DNA from: Microbacterium trichothecenolyticum
Lineage (GTDB): Bacteria; Actinomycetota; Actinomycetes; Actinomycetales; Microbacteriaceae
Reading direction: 5' to 3'
Length of the DNA: 64,000 nt
NCBI RefSeq assembly: GCF_030818955.1
Contig: NZ_JAUTBF010000001.1
Span: forward strand, 2,418,001 to 2,482,000
A model generated the notes under the pieces. That model was not told where the DNA came from and searched no databases. It was given only the letters and a program-made list of their open reading frames with translations. The position numbers and the translations under genes are program-made. Shown here piece after piece: positions 24,037-31,876 of the stretch; position 1 is the first letter of the stretch; each line of letters opens with the position of its first letter.

Positions 24037-24894
24037 CTACGCCGGCGCGCTGAGCCGGTAGGCGTGTTCGGCGCGCTGCGCGAGGTGGTTGAGCGAGCGT
24101 CGCGCGCGGGCCACGTCGGCGGAGACGTCGGCCTCCGCGACGGCGAGCCCGCCCTTCGCCCAGGTCTTGGCGACGATCTCGCCCGCGGGGTCGACGACCT
24201 TCGCCTGCCCGAGGAAGCGCAGGCCGCCCAGCACGCCGGTCTGGTTCGACGACACGAGGTAGACCTGGTTCTCGGCCGCGCGCGCGCAGTCGTACAGGTC
24301 GAACAGGTGGGCCTGCCGGTCGTTGCGGATGCGGTCGGACCGGTCGGTCACGCTCGCCGGCCACGCGCTCAGGCACGCGATGACCTGGGCACCGTCGAGC
24401 GCGACCGACCGCGCCGCCTCGGGGAAGGTCTTGTCGAAGTCGATCAGCATCCCGATGCGACCGACCGGGGTGTCGAAGGCGCGGAAGTCGTCGCCGGCGG
24501 CGTAGACCTCCGATTCGCCCAGCGGCAGGTGCACCTTGCGGTGCACCCCCAGCACGCCGTCGCCGTTCACACAGACGGCGGTGTTGTACCGCCGCTCCTC
24601 GCCGCCGTCGACGGCGCGCTCGGCGATTCCGAAGCACACCGTCATGTCACCCGCCAGCGCGACGATCGCGGCCACCTCGGGCCCGTCGATCTCGACGGAG
24701 TGCGGGATGCCGTCACCCTCCTCCACCGGATGGTGCAGGTCGAGCAGGTAGCCGCCGATCGTGGCATCCGGGAGCACGAGAAGGTCGACGCCGCGCCCGC
24801 GCGCGTCCTCGACGATGCCGGGGAGCTTCGCGAGCGTGCGGTCCACGTCGCGGCCGAAGTGGGCCGCCACCGCAGCCATCGTCACGGATGCCAT
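24037..24894 (-). CDS. Nitrilase-superfamily homologue lacking catalytic Cys and Glu (predicted pseudoenzyme)
   Basis: A 285-residue protein that aligns along its whole length with the nitrilase at 26464-27366 (IGGYL, YNTAVCVNGDGVLGVHRKVHLPLGE, RAFDTPVGRIGM, DKTFPEAAR, GLRFLGQAKVVDP). At the three catalytic places it has Asp43 instead of Glu (LVLPDATIGGYL), Lys120 conserved, and Asp152 instead of Cys (RIGMLIDFDKTFPEAAR). Without the Cys thiol the usual thioester chemistry is impossible, so it is either a binding or regulatory partner or uses other chemistry. The frame is intact and codon use normal, so it is not a decaying gene. It lies between the flavoprotein and glycosyltransferase genes. 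Confidence 0.85.
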   Translation of the reverse strand: MASVTMAAVAAHFGRDVDRTLAKLPGIVEDARGRGVDLLVLPDATIGGYLLDLHHPVEEGDGIPHSVEIDGPEVAAIVALAGDMTVCFGIAERAVDGGEERRYNTAVCVNGDGVLGVHRKVHLPLGESEVYAAGDDFRAFDTPVGRIGMLIDFDKTFPEAARSVALDGAQVIACLSAWPASVTDRSDRIRNDRQAHLFDLYDCARAAENQVYLVSSNQTGVLGGLRFLGQAKVVDPAGEIVAKTWAKGGLAVAEADVSADVARARRSLNHLAQRAEHAYRLSAPA

Positions 24895-24918
24895 TCCCCG
24901 AGAGTACGCGCTGGCCGC

Positions 24919-26175
24919 TCAGCGCACGGCGAGGACGCCGCGCGACGCCGCCACGATGCCGGCGGCGACGTGCTCGGCATCCCGTGCGATCGCGTGGAAA
25001 CGGCCCGAGCCCCACGTGTGCAGCCACGGAAGCCCCACGAAGGAGAATCCGGGGACCGCCGTCGCGCCGCGGTCGTGCGCCGGGTGCCCGGCCGCATCGA
25101 GCACGTCGAGGTCGCCGAGCCACGACCAGTCCGCGCGGAAGCCGATGGCCCAGACGACGGCGTCGATCTCATCGAGGTCGAGCCGGGTGGGGCCTCCGCC
25201 AGGCGTCCACACCGGCCGGTAGCGCTCTTCGACGGGAGCGTCGATGCCCTCGCGGGCGATGTAGTTGTCGATGTCGTTCTTGATCGACTCGGCGACCGCG
25301 TCGGCCCGGTCGAGGTTGGCCGTGAGGCTGTCGTCGAACGCGAGGGTTCCGTCGGCGACGCCGATCGCCCGTCCGTGCAGGCCCATCCCCTGCGCCGCGA
25401 AGAGGCGGAGGTCGATGTCGCGTCCGCCGTCGCGCCCGGTGACGTAGTGGTTGGTCGCCGCGCGTTTGGCCGCGGCCTGCTCTCCCACCGGCACGTCGTA
25501 GACGCCCATGTCGGCGAGCCACGTCATGCAGTCCCGCCCGCGGTAGAACCGCGCCACGCGCGGCGCGCGCCCCACGGCGAGGTGCACCTGGCGCCCCTCG
25601 AGGTGGAGGTCCTCGGCGATCTGCGTGCCGGACTGCCCCGTCCCCACCACGAGCACCGAACCCGGGAGCTGTCCCGCGTTGCGGTAGTGGTGCGAGTGCA
25701 TCTGGACGATGCGCTCGGGCAGGTCGTCGGCCCACGACGGCGTGATGGGGCGGTGATAGCCCCCGGTCGCCGACGTGACGGCATCCGCGGTGATCTCGCC
25801 CGCGCTGGTCTGCACGACGAACACGCCGTCGTCGCGACGGTCGACCCGCCGCACCTCCACACCCTCGGCGATCGGCGCGTCGAACGTGTCGGCGTAGCCG
25901 CGCACCCAGGCGTAGACCTCGTCGCGGGTCATGAACCCGTCGGGGTCGGGGCCGTCGTAGGGGTAACCGGGAAGCCGGCAGTGCCAGTTCGGGGTCACGA
26001 GGGTGAAGTTGTCCCACCGCCCGTCGCGCCACTCGTGCGCCGCGGACTCCCGCTCGATCACGACGTGCCGCACGCCCGCCTGCGCGAGGTGCCAGCTGAC
26101 CGAGAGGCCCGCCTGGCCGCCGCCGACGATGACCGCGGAGTAGTGGTCGCCCGGCTGCAGGTCGACGGCGATCAT
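24919..26175 (-). CDS. Flavin-dependent oxidoreductase, MSMEG_0569-like (Nit1C cluster)
   Basis: A 418-residue FMO/trxB-like flavoprotein: SAVIVGGGQAGLSVSWHLAQAGVRHVVIERE for FAD, GSVLVVGTGQSGTQIAEDL for NAD(P)H, and AVVWAIGFRADWSWLG with FSFVGLPWLHTWGSGRF near the end. The string WDNFTLVTPNWHCRLPGYPYDGPDPDGFMTRDE is typical of the flavoprotein that travels with Nit1C nitrilases. ATG 26175 overlaps the preceding stop (ATGA). It would oxidise the cluster's substrate, possibly at nitrogen. Confidence 0.9.
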   Translation of the reverse strand: MIAVDLQPGDHYSAVIVGGGQAGLSVSWHLAQAGVRHVVIERESAAHEWRDGRWDNFTLVTPNWHCRLPGYPYDGPDPDGFMTRDEVYAWVRGYADTFDAPIAEGVEVRRVDRRDDGVFVVQTSAGEITADAVTSATGGYHRPITPSWADDLPERIVQMHSHHYRNAGQLPGSVLVVGTGQSGTQIAEDLHLEGRQVHLAVGRAPRVARFYRGRDCMTWLADMGVYDVPVGEQAAAKRAATNHYVTGRDGGRDIDLRLFAAQGMGLHGRAIGVADGTLAFDDSLTANLDRADAVAESIKNDIDNYIAREGIDAPVEERYRPVWTPGGGPTRLDLDEIDAVVWAIGFRADWSWLGDLDVLDAAGHPAHDRGATAVPGFSFVGLPWLHTWGSGRFHAIARDAEHVAAGIVAASRGVLAVR

Positions 26176-26471
26176 GACGCACCCACCGGGAGGGGAGGCT
26201 CCATGCGCAGCACGGTGACCTCGCCGCCGTCGTAGGCAGCCGCCGACCGCACGATCTCGTCACGGGATGCCATGGCCGAGGTGCACGCGAAGCCGTAGGC
26301 GGCCCGCACGCGTTCGCCCGCGGCATCCAGGGCCTCGCTCGATCGCGCGACGAAATCGGCGACGTCGTAGCTGCTCCCGGTGGTGAGGTAGTCGTGCATC
26401 ACGAGGCTCGGCGAGTAGTGCGAGGACTCGACACCGTCGGGCCAGCGCACCGCGAAGCGCATCTCAGGCAC
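26172..26471 (-). CDS. MSMEG_0570-like small nitrogen-starvation protein
   Basis: A 99-residue protein: MPEMRFAVRWPDGVESSHYSPSLVMHDYL, SYDVADFVARSSEALDAAGERVRAAYGFACTSA. This matches the small protein found beside Nit1C nitrilases and labelled a nitrogen-starvation response protein. GTG 26471 has AAGGAG upstream and overlaps the nitrilase 3' end by eight bases. Biochemical role unknown; it could be a scaffold or carrier-like partner. Confidence 0.85.
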   Translation of the reverse strand: MPEMRFAVRWPDGVESSHYSPSLVMHDYLTTGSSYDVADFVARSSEALDAAGERVRAAYGFACTSAMASRDEIVRSAAAYDGGEVTVLRMEPPLPVGAS

Positions 26472-27366
26472 GGGCCAGCTCCTTCCAGCCCTCGACGTGC
26501 TCCCCGGCCGTCTCGGCGACCGGGCCGTACACGTCGGGCCTACGGTCGCGCAGGTGGAACATGCCCCCGCGCATCGTCCGGAACGTCTCTTCGATGTCGA
26601 TCTCGGCGATGGCGAGCCCGGTGCCGAGAAGGGTCGTCGCGAGGATGTTGCCGCCCGGGTCGACGACCTTGGCGTTGCCGACGTAGCGGAGCGATCCGAA
26701 GGTGCCCGACTGGTTGGATGCCATCCAGAACACCTGGTTGTCGAGGGCCCGCGCGATGTCGAACTGGTTGAACCGGTAGGTCCAGCGGTCGTCCTGCAGG
26801 TTCTCGGCGGTCGCGGTGCGCGCCGCGGGCCACGCCGACATGCTCACCACGATCTCGGCGCCGTCGAGGGCGAGCATGCGCGCAGCCTCGGGGAACGCCT
26901 TGTCGTAGCAGATCTGCATGCCCACGCGCCCGACGGGGGTGTCGAAGGCGCGATAGGTGTCACCGGCCGAGTACGACATGTTCTCGCCCAGCGGCTGGTG
27001 CACCTTGCGGTACGAGCCGTAGATGTTCTCGCCGTCCAGGCACACGGCGGCGTTGTACCGCGTCTCACCGTCGTCGGCCAGCTCGCAGAAGCCGATCGTC
27101 ACGACCATGTCGCCGACGAGCTCCTGCACGCGGGCGATCTCGGGGCCGTCGAGCCGGATGGCCGGCGGCATCGAGCGCTTCGTGGTCTTGACGGTGTCGC
27201 CGTGGTTGCCGAGGGAGGAGAGGTACCCGCCGATGGCGGCCTCGGGGAACGCGAGGAACGACACCCCCGCGGCGCGCGCCTCGGTCACCAGGTCGGCGAT
27301 GAGCGCGTAGTTCTGCTCCAGGTCTCGGGTGAAGTTCGCCGAGACGGAAGCCACTTTCATGGTCAT
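26464..27366 (-). CDS. Nit1C-type nitrilase
   Basis: A 300-residue carbon-nitrogen hydrolase with an intact triad: Glu42 (FLAFPEAAIGGYLSSLGNHGD), Lys121 (IYGSYRKVHQPLGENM), Cys153 (GRVGMQICYDKAFPEAARMLALDGAEIVV). The close linkage to radical SAM, GNAT/AIR, flavoprotein and Sll0783-like genes identifies it as the nitrilase of the conserved Nit1C cluster, linked in some proteobacteria to growth on cyanide. ATG 27366 follows a GAGG; ATG 27360 is a less likely alternative. It starts 8 bases after the Sll0783-like stop. Confidence 0.9.
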   Translation of the reverse strand: MTMKVASVSANFTRDLEQNYALIADLVTEARAAGVSFLAFPEAAIGGYLSSLGNHGDTVKTTKRSMPPAIRLDGPEIARVQELVGDMVVTIGFCELADDGETRYNAAVCLDGENIYGSYRKVHQPLGENMSYSAGDTYRAFDTPVGRVGMQICYDKAFPEAARMLALDGAEIVVSMSAWPAARTATAENLQDDRWTYRFNQFDIARALDNQVFWMASNQSGTFGSLRYVGNAKVVDPGGNILATTLLGTGLAIAEIDIEETFRTMRGGMFHLRDRRPDVYGPVAETAGEHVEGWKELARA

Positions 27367-27374
27367 GCCGGGCC

Positions 27375-27902
27375 TCAGAGGTTGTAGGTGGAGTTGATGA
27401 TCGCGCCCTTGCGCGCGTAGTAGATGAGCGCGTCCTGCACGTCGAGCGGGTGCGCGGGGATGACACCCTCGATGAGGTCCTCTTCGCGGATGCCGTGCAG
27501 GGCCAGGCCGAAGCGGCAGCAGTAGACCGTGCCGCCCTCCTTGATGAACGTCTCGAGCGAGTTGTTCATGTTCAGCTCGCCGGGGAAGCCCGCGTCGCCC
27601 GTGGTGGGGAAGCCGCGGTTGGCGGTGGCGGCCAGCGTTCCCGGACCGTAGAGGTAGATGGCCGACTCGAAGCCCTTGCGCAGGGCCCGGGTCGCCTGGA
27701 GGATCGCGACGAAGCTCACCGAGGACTCGTGCGGGATGCCGTGGATGAGCGTGAAGTACGACTCGCCGTTCTCGGCCTGGAAGTCGGGGAAGAGCTTGGT
27801 GGAGCCGTAGATGTTGCTGCCCTTGGGGAGCGAGGGGTGCGGAACCTCGCCGAGGGACTTGGCGATGTTCTCGGCGATCTGAGCGTCGATGTCGGTGGTC
27901 AT
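27375..27902 (-). CDS. MSMEG_0572/Sll0783-like nitrogen-starvation protein
   Basis: A 175-residue protein: HPSLPKGSNIYGSTKLFPDFQAENGESYFTLIHGIPHESSVSFVAILQATRAL and a C-terminal half resembling DsrE-like folds (AIIYYARKGAIINSTYNL; my inference). It is a hallmark member of the Nit1C cluster. AAGGA lies 7 bases before ATG 27902. The 102-bp gap upstream carries a GlnR-box-like site, so this gene may start a second transcript of the cluster. Confidence 0.9.
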   Translation of the reverse strand: MTTDIDAQIAENIAKSLGEVPHPSLPKGSNIYGSTKLFPDFQAENGESYFTLIHGIPHESSVSFVAILQATRALRKGFESAIYLYGPGTLAATANRGFPTTGDAGFPGELNMNNSLETFIKEGGTVYCCRFGLALHGIREEDLIEGVIPAHPLDVQDALIYYARKGAIINSTYNL

Positions 27903-27970
27903 GATGGTGTCCTTCGCGTCGGTGGAGCCGGGGATGGAGCGTTTGTCTGATACCAGGCTCGTCGGTTCGT

Positions 27971-27986
27971 GTTTCGGATTGGTTTC
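27971..27986 (-). promoter_or_regulatory. GlnR-box-like site upstream of the Sll0783-like gene
   Basis: On the minus strand GAAAC-N6-GAAAC, fitting the actinobacterial GlnR pattern GNNAC-N6-GNAAC. It lies about 70 bases upstream of the start at 27902, inside the Nit1C cluster. Fits the nitrogen-starvation link of the family; not proven. Confidence 0.45.
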
Positions 27987-28004
27987 GGCCGGAAAGAGGT
28001 TGCG

Positions 28005-29396
28005 TTACGCCTGGCCGAGGCCCGTGGCATCCGTGTCGAGCGCACGGGTCTCGACGCCGTCGGGCCACCGCAGCACGACGCCGGGCTCGGCGCTGAGTTC
28101 GCCGATCGTCGCCGAGTGCGCGAGCGGCGAGGGGATCTCGGGCGCATCGGCAGTGAGCATGCCGTACCCCGGGAAGCAGGTGAGCCAGTCGCCGAAGGCG
28201 ACGTCGGGCGGTGCGGGGATGTCGGCCACGTCGATGCGCGCGCCGGTGCCCGACGCCTCGGCGAGCATCGCCGTCGTCCCGACGATGCCGGCCATGCTGA
28301 CGTCTTTCGCCGCGGCCGGTCGGTGCGCGGCGAGGAGCCCCGCCAGGTGCCGCAGCTCCTCGCCCGTCCGGGTGGAGGTCGAGTCCCACTGGCGTCCCTC
28401 GAAGCCGCGGCGCCAGCGGCCGTGCAGGTCGACGGTGAGTCCCAGCCGGTGCCCGGCTCGCCCGCCCCCGCCGGGGATCGGCGCGGTCGTGCGCCCCAGC
28501 GCGGTCACAGCCAGCGACGACGCCCCCCGCAGCTGCGTGTGCCCGCCGAGGATCGGCACATCCCACGCGACCGCGGCGCTGCGCAGCCCCGAGACGATGC
28601 GGCGCACCGCCGACGGGGTGGCGGCCGACACGGCATCCATCAGTCCCACCGCCCGCGCACCCATCGCCGACAGGTCGTTGACGTTGACCAGCACCCCGCA
28701 CCACCCCGCCCACTCGGGGTCTTTGTCGATGAGGGCGGGAAGGATCGCGTCGGTGGCGACCACGACGTCGGTGCCCGACACGAGCGCCCCGTCGTCTCCG
28801 ACCCAGCCGTCGCCGCCGAGGGAATCGGGATGGTCGTCGCGGATGCCGGCGAGCACGTCGCCGAGGGGCAGCTTCATCGCCCCGACGAGGTCGGCGATGC
28901 GGTCGATGGGCCAGCGCATCCGCACGTGGGGGGTACCGCCGATCGAGGTCTCGCCCCAACGCACCCACCCGAGGTGACGGAAGAGGGGCTCGTTGCGTTC
29001 CTGCACGGTGGCGTCGAAACGCAGCACGCCCCGGCTCACCGCCTCACGACACGCTTCGCGAACGAGAGCGGAACCGATCCCGCCCGCGTGGCGAGCGCCG
29101 CGGCGCACGACGAGACGCCCACCCGTCCACCAGCCGATGTCGCGCGCGGTGGCGGGGGCGAGCCGCACCCCGCCGAGGACGTCGCCCGCGGCGGTGGCCG
29201 CGACCAGCACCACGGTGCGCGGGTCGTCGTCGATGTCGTCGTGATCCGACCCGGCGAACAGTCCCTGCTCGTCGACGAACACGTCGCGCCGGATCGCGCG
29301 GTAGGCGGCGAGGTCGGCGGCATCGGCCACCCGGATCACCCACGCGGGCGCCTCCTGCGCACGGGGTGCGCCGGTCAGCACCGGCACGTCGAACAT
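28005..29396 (-). CDS. GNAT N-acetyltransferase fused to AIR synthase-like domain (Sll0786-Sll0787 type)
   Basis: A 463-residue two-domain protein. Residues about 20-150 are a GNAT acyltransferase (RAIRRDVFVDEQGLF, LVVRRGARHAGGIGSALVREACREAVSRGV, acetyl-CoA loop RxxGxG-like). From about 160 on is a PurM/AIR-synthase-related ATP-binding domain (GDDGALVSGTDVVVATDAILP, LVNVNDLSAMGARAVGLMDAVSA, KDVSMAGIVGTTAMLAEASG). In cyanobacteria these are two genes. It begins at the TGATG overlap with the radical SAM gene. Together they would acylate and phosphorylate the pathway intermediate (inference). Confidence 0.9.
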   Translation of the reverse strand: MFDVPVLTGAPRAQEAPAWVIRVADAADLAAYRAIRRDVFVDEQGLFAGSDHDDIDDDPRTVVLVAATAAGDVLGGVRLAPATARDIGWWTGGRLVVRRGARHAGGIGSALVREACREAVSRGVLRFDATVQERNEPLFRHLGWVRWGETSIGGTPHVRMRWPIDRIADLVGAMKLPLGDVLAGIRDDHPDSLGGDGWVGDDGALVSGTDVVVATDAILPALIDKDPEWAGWCGVLVNVNDLSAMGARAVGLMDAVSAATPSAVRRIVSGLRSAAVAWDVPILGGHTQLRGASSLAVTALGRTTAPIPGGGGRAGHRLGLTVDLHGRWRRGFEGRQWDSTSTRTGEELRHLAGLLAAHRPAAAKDVSMAGIVGTTAMLAEASGTGARIDVADIPAPPDVAFGDWLTCFPGYGMLTADAPEIPSPLAHSATIGELSAEPGVVLRWPDGVETRALDTDATGLGQA

Positions 29397-30490
29397 CACG
29401 CGCCCGCCGTCTTGAGGATGCTGCACGCACCGCACGCGGCACACCCGGCCTTCTGATCCTCGCCGCGCATGCCGGCCGCGTGCAGCAGCTGCGCGACCCG
29501 TGAGGTGATGTCGTCGACGACCGCGCGGTGCGGGGCCGGCACCTTGTCGACGTCGGTGGCGAGCGTGCCCTTGAGCGGGCGGAACGGCACGACGAAGGGG
29601 TAGACGCCCATCTCGATCAGCTCGCGCGCCCCCTCGACCGCCTCGTCGGGGTCTTCGCCCATGCCGACGATGAGGTAGGTCGACACCTGGTTCCACCCGA
29701 ACACCCGCACGGCCTCGCGCCACGCGGCGCGGTACTCGTCCATGCTCACGCGGGACTTCCCCGGCATCCATCGGCGGCGCACGTCGTCGTCCATCGACTC
29801 GACATGGATGCCGATGGATCGGGCACCCGCGTCGTACAGGTCGGTGATCGCCTGCAGGTCGGCGGGCGGCTCGCACTGCACCTGGATCTCGAGCTGCGGG
29901 ACGGCGGCCTTGACCGCCCGCACGCAGCGCGCGAGGTGCTTGGCGCCGCGGTCCCATCCGTTCGAGGTGCCGGTGGTCATGACCATGTGCGTCACGCCGT
30001 CGAGCCGTACGGCCGCCTCGGCGACCTCGGCGAGCATCGCGGGGGTCTTCACCGCGATCGTCGTGCCCGCATCGAGCGAGGCCTCGATGGCGCAGAAGCG
30101 GCAGCGCTCGCTCTCGTCGTAGCGGACGCAGGTCTGCACGACGGTGGTGGCGAGCACGTTCTTGCCGTGGAGCTTGGCGATCTTGTCGTAGGCCACGCCC
30201 TCGTCGGTCTGCAGGTCGTAGAACTTCGGCCGGACGACCGGGGCGACGTCGAAGCCGAGATCGGCACCGTCGCGGGTCAGGCGCCCAGACGCGGTGATGA
30301 CGTACGGACTGTTCGGATTGAGGGGGATGGCCGCGCCCTCGCCGTCGACGACGAAGTGGCCGTCGTCGCTCGGGCCGGCTCCGCCGGTGCGGCGGACGGG
30401 GGCGTCGCTGCGGACGCCGAGCAGGGCTAGGCTGACACGCGTCGAGACGCGATCACGATCGGCGGGTGCGAGCGCTGAAGCGTTGTCCAT
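29396..30490 (-). CDS. Radical SAM enzyme, MSMEG_0568-like (Nit1C cluster)
   Basis: A 364-residue radical SAM protein. The SAM-cluster cysteines are Cys121, Cys130 and Cys133 in TCVRYDESERCRFCAIE, a C-x8-C-x2-C spacing wider than the classical C-x3-C-x2-C. A C-terminal AGCAACGAC gives three more Cys (CxxCxxC), a possible auxiliary cluster. SNGWDRGAKHLARCV and YLIVGMGEDPDEAVEG match the biotin-synthase-like fold. It is the first gene of the Nit1C operon, starting from ATG 30490, and probably performs its defining chemistry. The upstream 165 bp are shared with a divergent LLM gene. Confidence 0.9.
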   Translation of the reverse strand: MDNASALAPADRDRVSTRVSLALLGVRSDAPVRRTGGAGPSDDGHFVVDGEGAAIPLNPNSPYVITASGRLTRDGADLGFDVAPVVRPKFYDLQTDEGVAYDKIAKLHGKNVLATTVVQTCVRYDESERCRFCAIEASLDAGTTIAVKTPAMLAEVAEAAVRLDGVTHMVMTTGTSNGWDRGAKHLARCVRAVKAAVPQLEIQVQCEPPADLQAITDLYDAGARSIGIHVESMDDDVRRRWMPGKSRVSMDEYRAAWREAVRVFGWNQVSTYLIVGMGEDPDEAVEGARELIEMGVYPFVVPFRPLKGTLATDVDKVPAPHRAVVDDITSRVAQLLHAAGMRGEDQKAGCAACGACSILKTAGA

Positions 30491-30655
30491 TCCCCCAGTA
30501 GAACGATGGCGTGTTTCGAGACGACGTCCAGCGGATAGCGGTTCTGTTTCCGCATCCTGAGTGTTCGCGCTTTCCGTTCAGCCCGGGCGGGGGCCGGAAC
30601 CCGCGATGACGGACCGTGACGCCGCGACCCCCTCCCGGTCGGCGACGCCGTTAGC

Positions 30656-31678
30656 GTGACGAGGGTGACCCGGCCGCTGCGCTCCCTCGGATTCCTCACC
30701 ATCGGCCTCTTCGACCGCGAGAACCCGCGGGCCGGGCACGAGACGACCCTCTCGATCATCGAGCGCGGCGAGCGCCTCGGCTTCGACAGCGCGTGGCTGC
30801 GCGACCGGCACCTGCAGTACGGCATCTCGTCGCCGGTCGCGGTGCTCGCGGCGGCATCCCAGCGCACGAGCCGCATCCGCCTGGGCACCGCGGTGATCCC
30901 GCTGGGGTGGGAGAACCCGCTGCGCCTGGCGGAAGACCTCGCGACGGTCGATGTGCTCACCGGCGGGCGGCTGGAGCCCGGCTTCTCGGTCGGGGCTCCG
31001 CGACGCTACGACGAGATCGCCCCCGCGCTGTACCCCGACACCGCCGACCAGGAGGACTTCGGCTACGAGCGCCTCGCGCGCCTGCGCCGCTTCCTCGCGG
31101 GTGAGCGGGTCAGTCCGTTCTCGGGCACCGAGGGCATCGAGGAGTACTCGGAGCGCGTCGAGCCCCACGCCGCGGGTCTCGCCGGTCGCCTCTGGTACGG
31201 CGCCGGGAGCCCGGCATCCACCACCTGGGCCGCCGAGAACGGTTTCCATCTGCTGACCAGCAGCGTCATCCAGTCGGTGCACTCGACCGACTTCGACGTC
31301 GAGCAGGACGCGCAGATCCGCCTGTACCGTGAGACGCACCCCGATGGCGAGAACGCCCGGGTGTCGCAGGGTCTCGTCGTCGTACCGACCGACTCAGCGA
31401 CGCCCGCGCAGCGCCGACGCTATGAGGCGTACGCGGAGTCACGGCGGGGGCGCGTCGGCATCCCTCAGGGTCCGCGGGGGCTGCTGTTCGCCGAGGATCT
31501 CGTCGGCACGTCGGAGCAGATCGCGGAGCGGCTGCTGTCGTCGCGGTCGTTCCCGCAGGTCGACGAGGTGGCGTTCGCGCTGCCTTTCGCCTTCGAGCCC
31601 GACGACTACGCGCAGATCCTGGAGGACATCGCCGGGCGGTTGGGGCCGCTGCTCGGGTGGGCGCCGTCCCCTCGTTGA
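30656..31678 (+). CDS. LLM-class flavin-dependent monooxygenase
   Basis: A 340-residue luciferase-like protein: SLGFLTIGLFDRENPRAGHETTLSIIERGERLGFDSAWLRDRH, TSRIRLGTAVIPLGWENPLRLAEDLATVDVLTGGRLEPGFSVG, and GTSEQIAERLLSSRSFPQVDEVAFALPFAFEPDDYAQILEDIA. It would use FMNH2 from a separate reductase to oxidise a small substrate. GTG 30656 is the first possible start; GTG 30665 is an alternative and neither has a clear ribosome site. It is divergent from the Nit1C radical SAM gene, so the two could share control. Confidence 0.85.
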   Translation: MTRVTRPLRSLGFLTIGLFDRENPRAGHETTLSIIERGERLGFDSAWLRDRHLQYGISSPVAVLAAASQRTSRIRLGTAVIPLGWENPLRLAEDLATVDVLTGGRLEPGFSVGAPRRYDEIAPALYPDTADQEDFGYERLARLRRFLAGERVSPFSGTEGIEEYSERVEPHAAGLAGRLWYGAGSPASTTWAAENGFHLLTSSVIQSVHSTDFDVEQDAQIRLYRETHPDGENARVSQGLVVVPTDSATPAQRRRYEAYAESRRGRVGIPQGPRGLLFAEDLVGTSEQIAERLLSSRSFPQVDEVAFALPFAFEPDDYAQILEDIAGRLGPLLGWAPSPR

Positions 31679-31717
31679 CACCCGGATCCAGGATGCCGTG
31701 ACCCGCCGCGGCATCCC

Positions 31718-31850
31718 GCGCACAACCTCCGCGATGCGCACAACCTCCGCCCCCACACCCGCAAATCACGCGAAGTTGCGCACATCACGGAGCGAGCGCA
31801 CCCGCGGCGCCGAACCCGCGCCCCGCACGACCAGCGCACCCGCGGCGCCG
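31718..31850. repeat. Two pairs of direct repeats in a convergent intergenic region
   Basis: GCGCACAACCTCCGC occurs at 31718-31732 and 31736-31750 (18-base period); GCGCACCCGCGGCGCCG at 31796-31812 and 31834-31850 (38-base period). The 198-bp gap (31679-31876) between the LLM and aminotransferase stops has no gene I can support. Confidence 0.6.
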
Positions 31851-31876
31851 CAGAACCCGCGCCACCCGCCACCCCC

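Noticed and set aside
24037..24894. Second nitrilase homologue as a pseudogene
   Set aside because: No stops or frameshifts, normal codon use, full length, and tight operon placement argue for a functional protein without catalysis.
22897..26235. Plus-strand open frame of over 1100 codons opposite the Nit1C genes
   Set aside because: It is the antisense shadow of five well-recognised minus-strand genes; composition is Arg/His/Val-rich with no domain.
30491..30655. GlnR box upstream of the radical SAM gene
   Set aside because: GAAAC occurs twice on the minus strand but neither has a GNNAC or GNAAC partner at the required 6-base spacing.
31679..31876. CRISPR-like array
   Set aside because: Only two copies of each repeat, with differing periods and no spacers of constant length.
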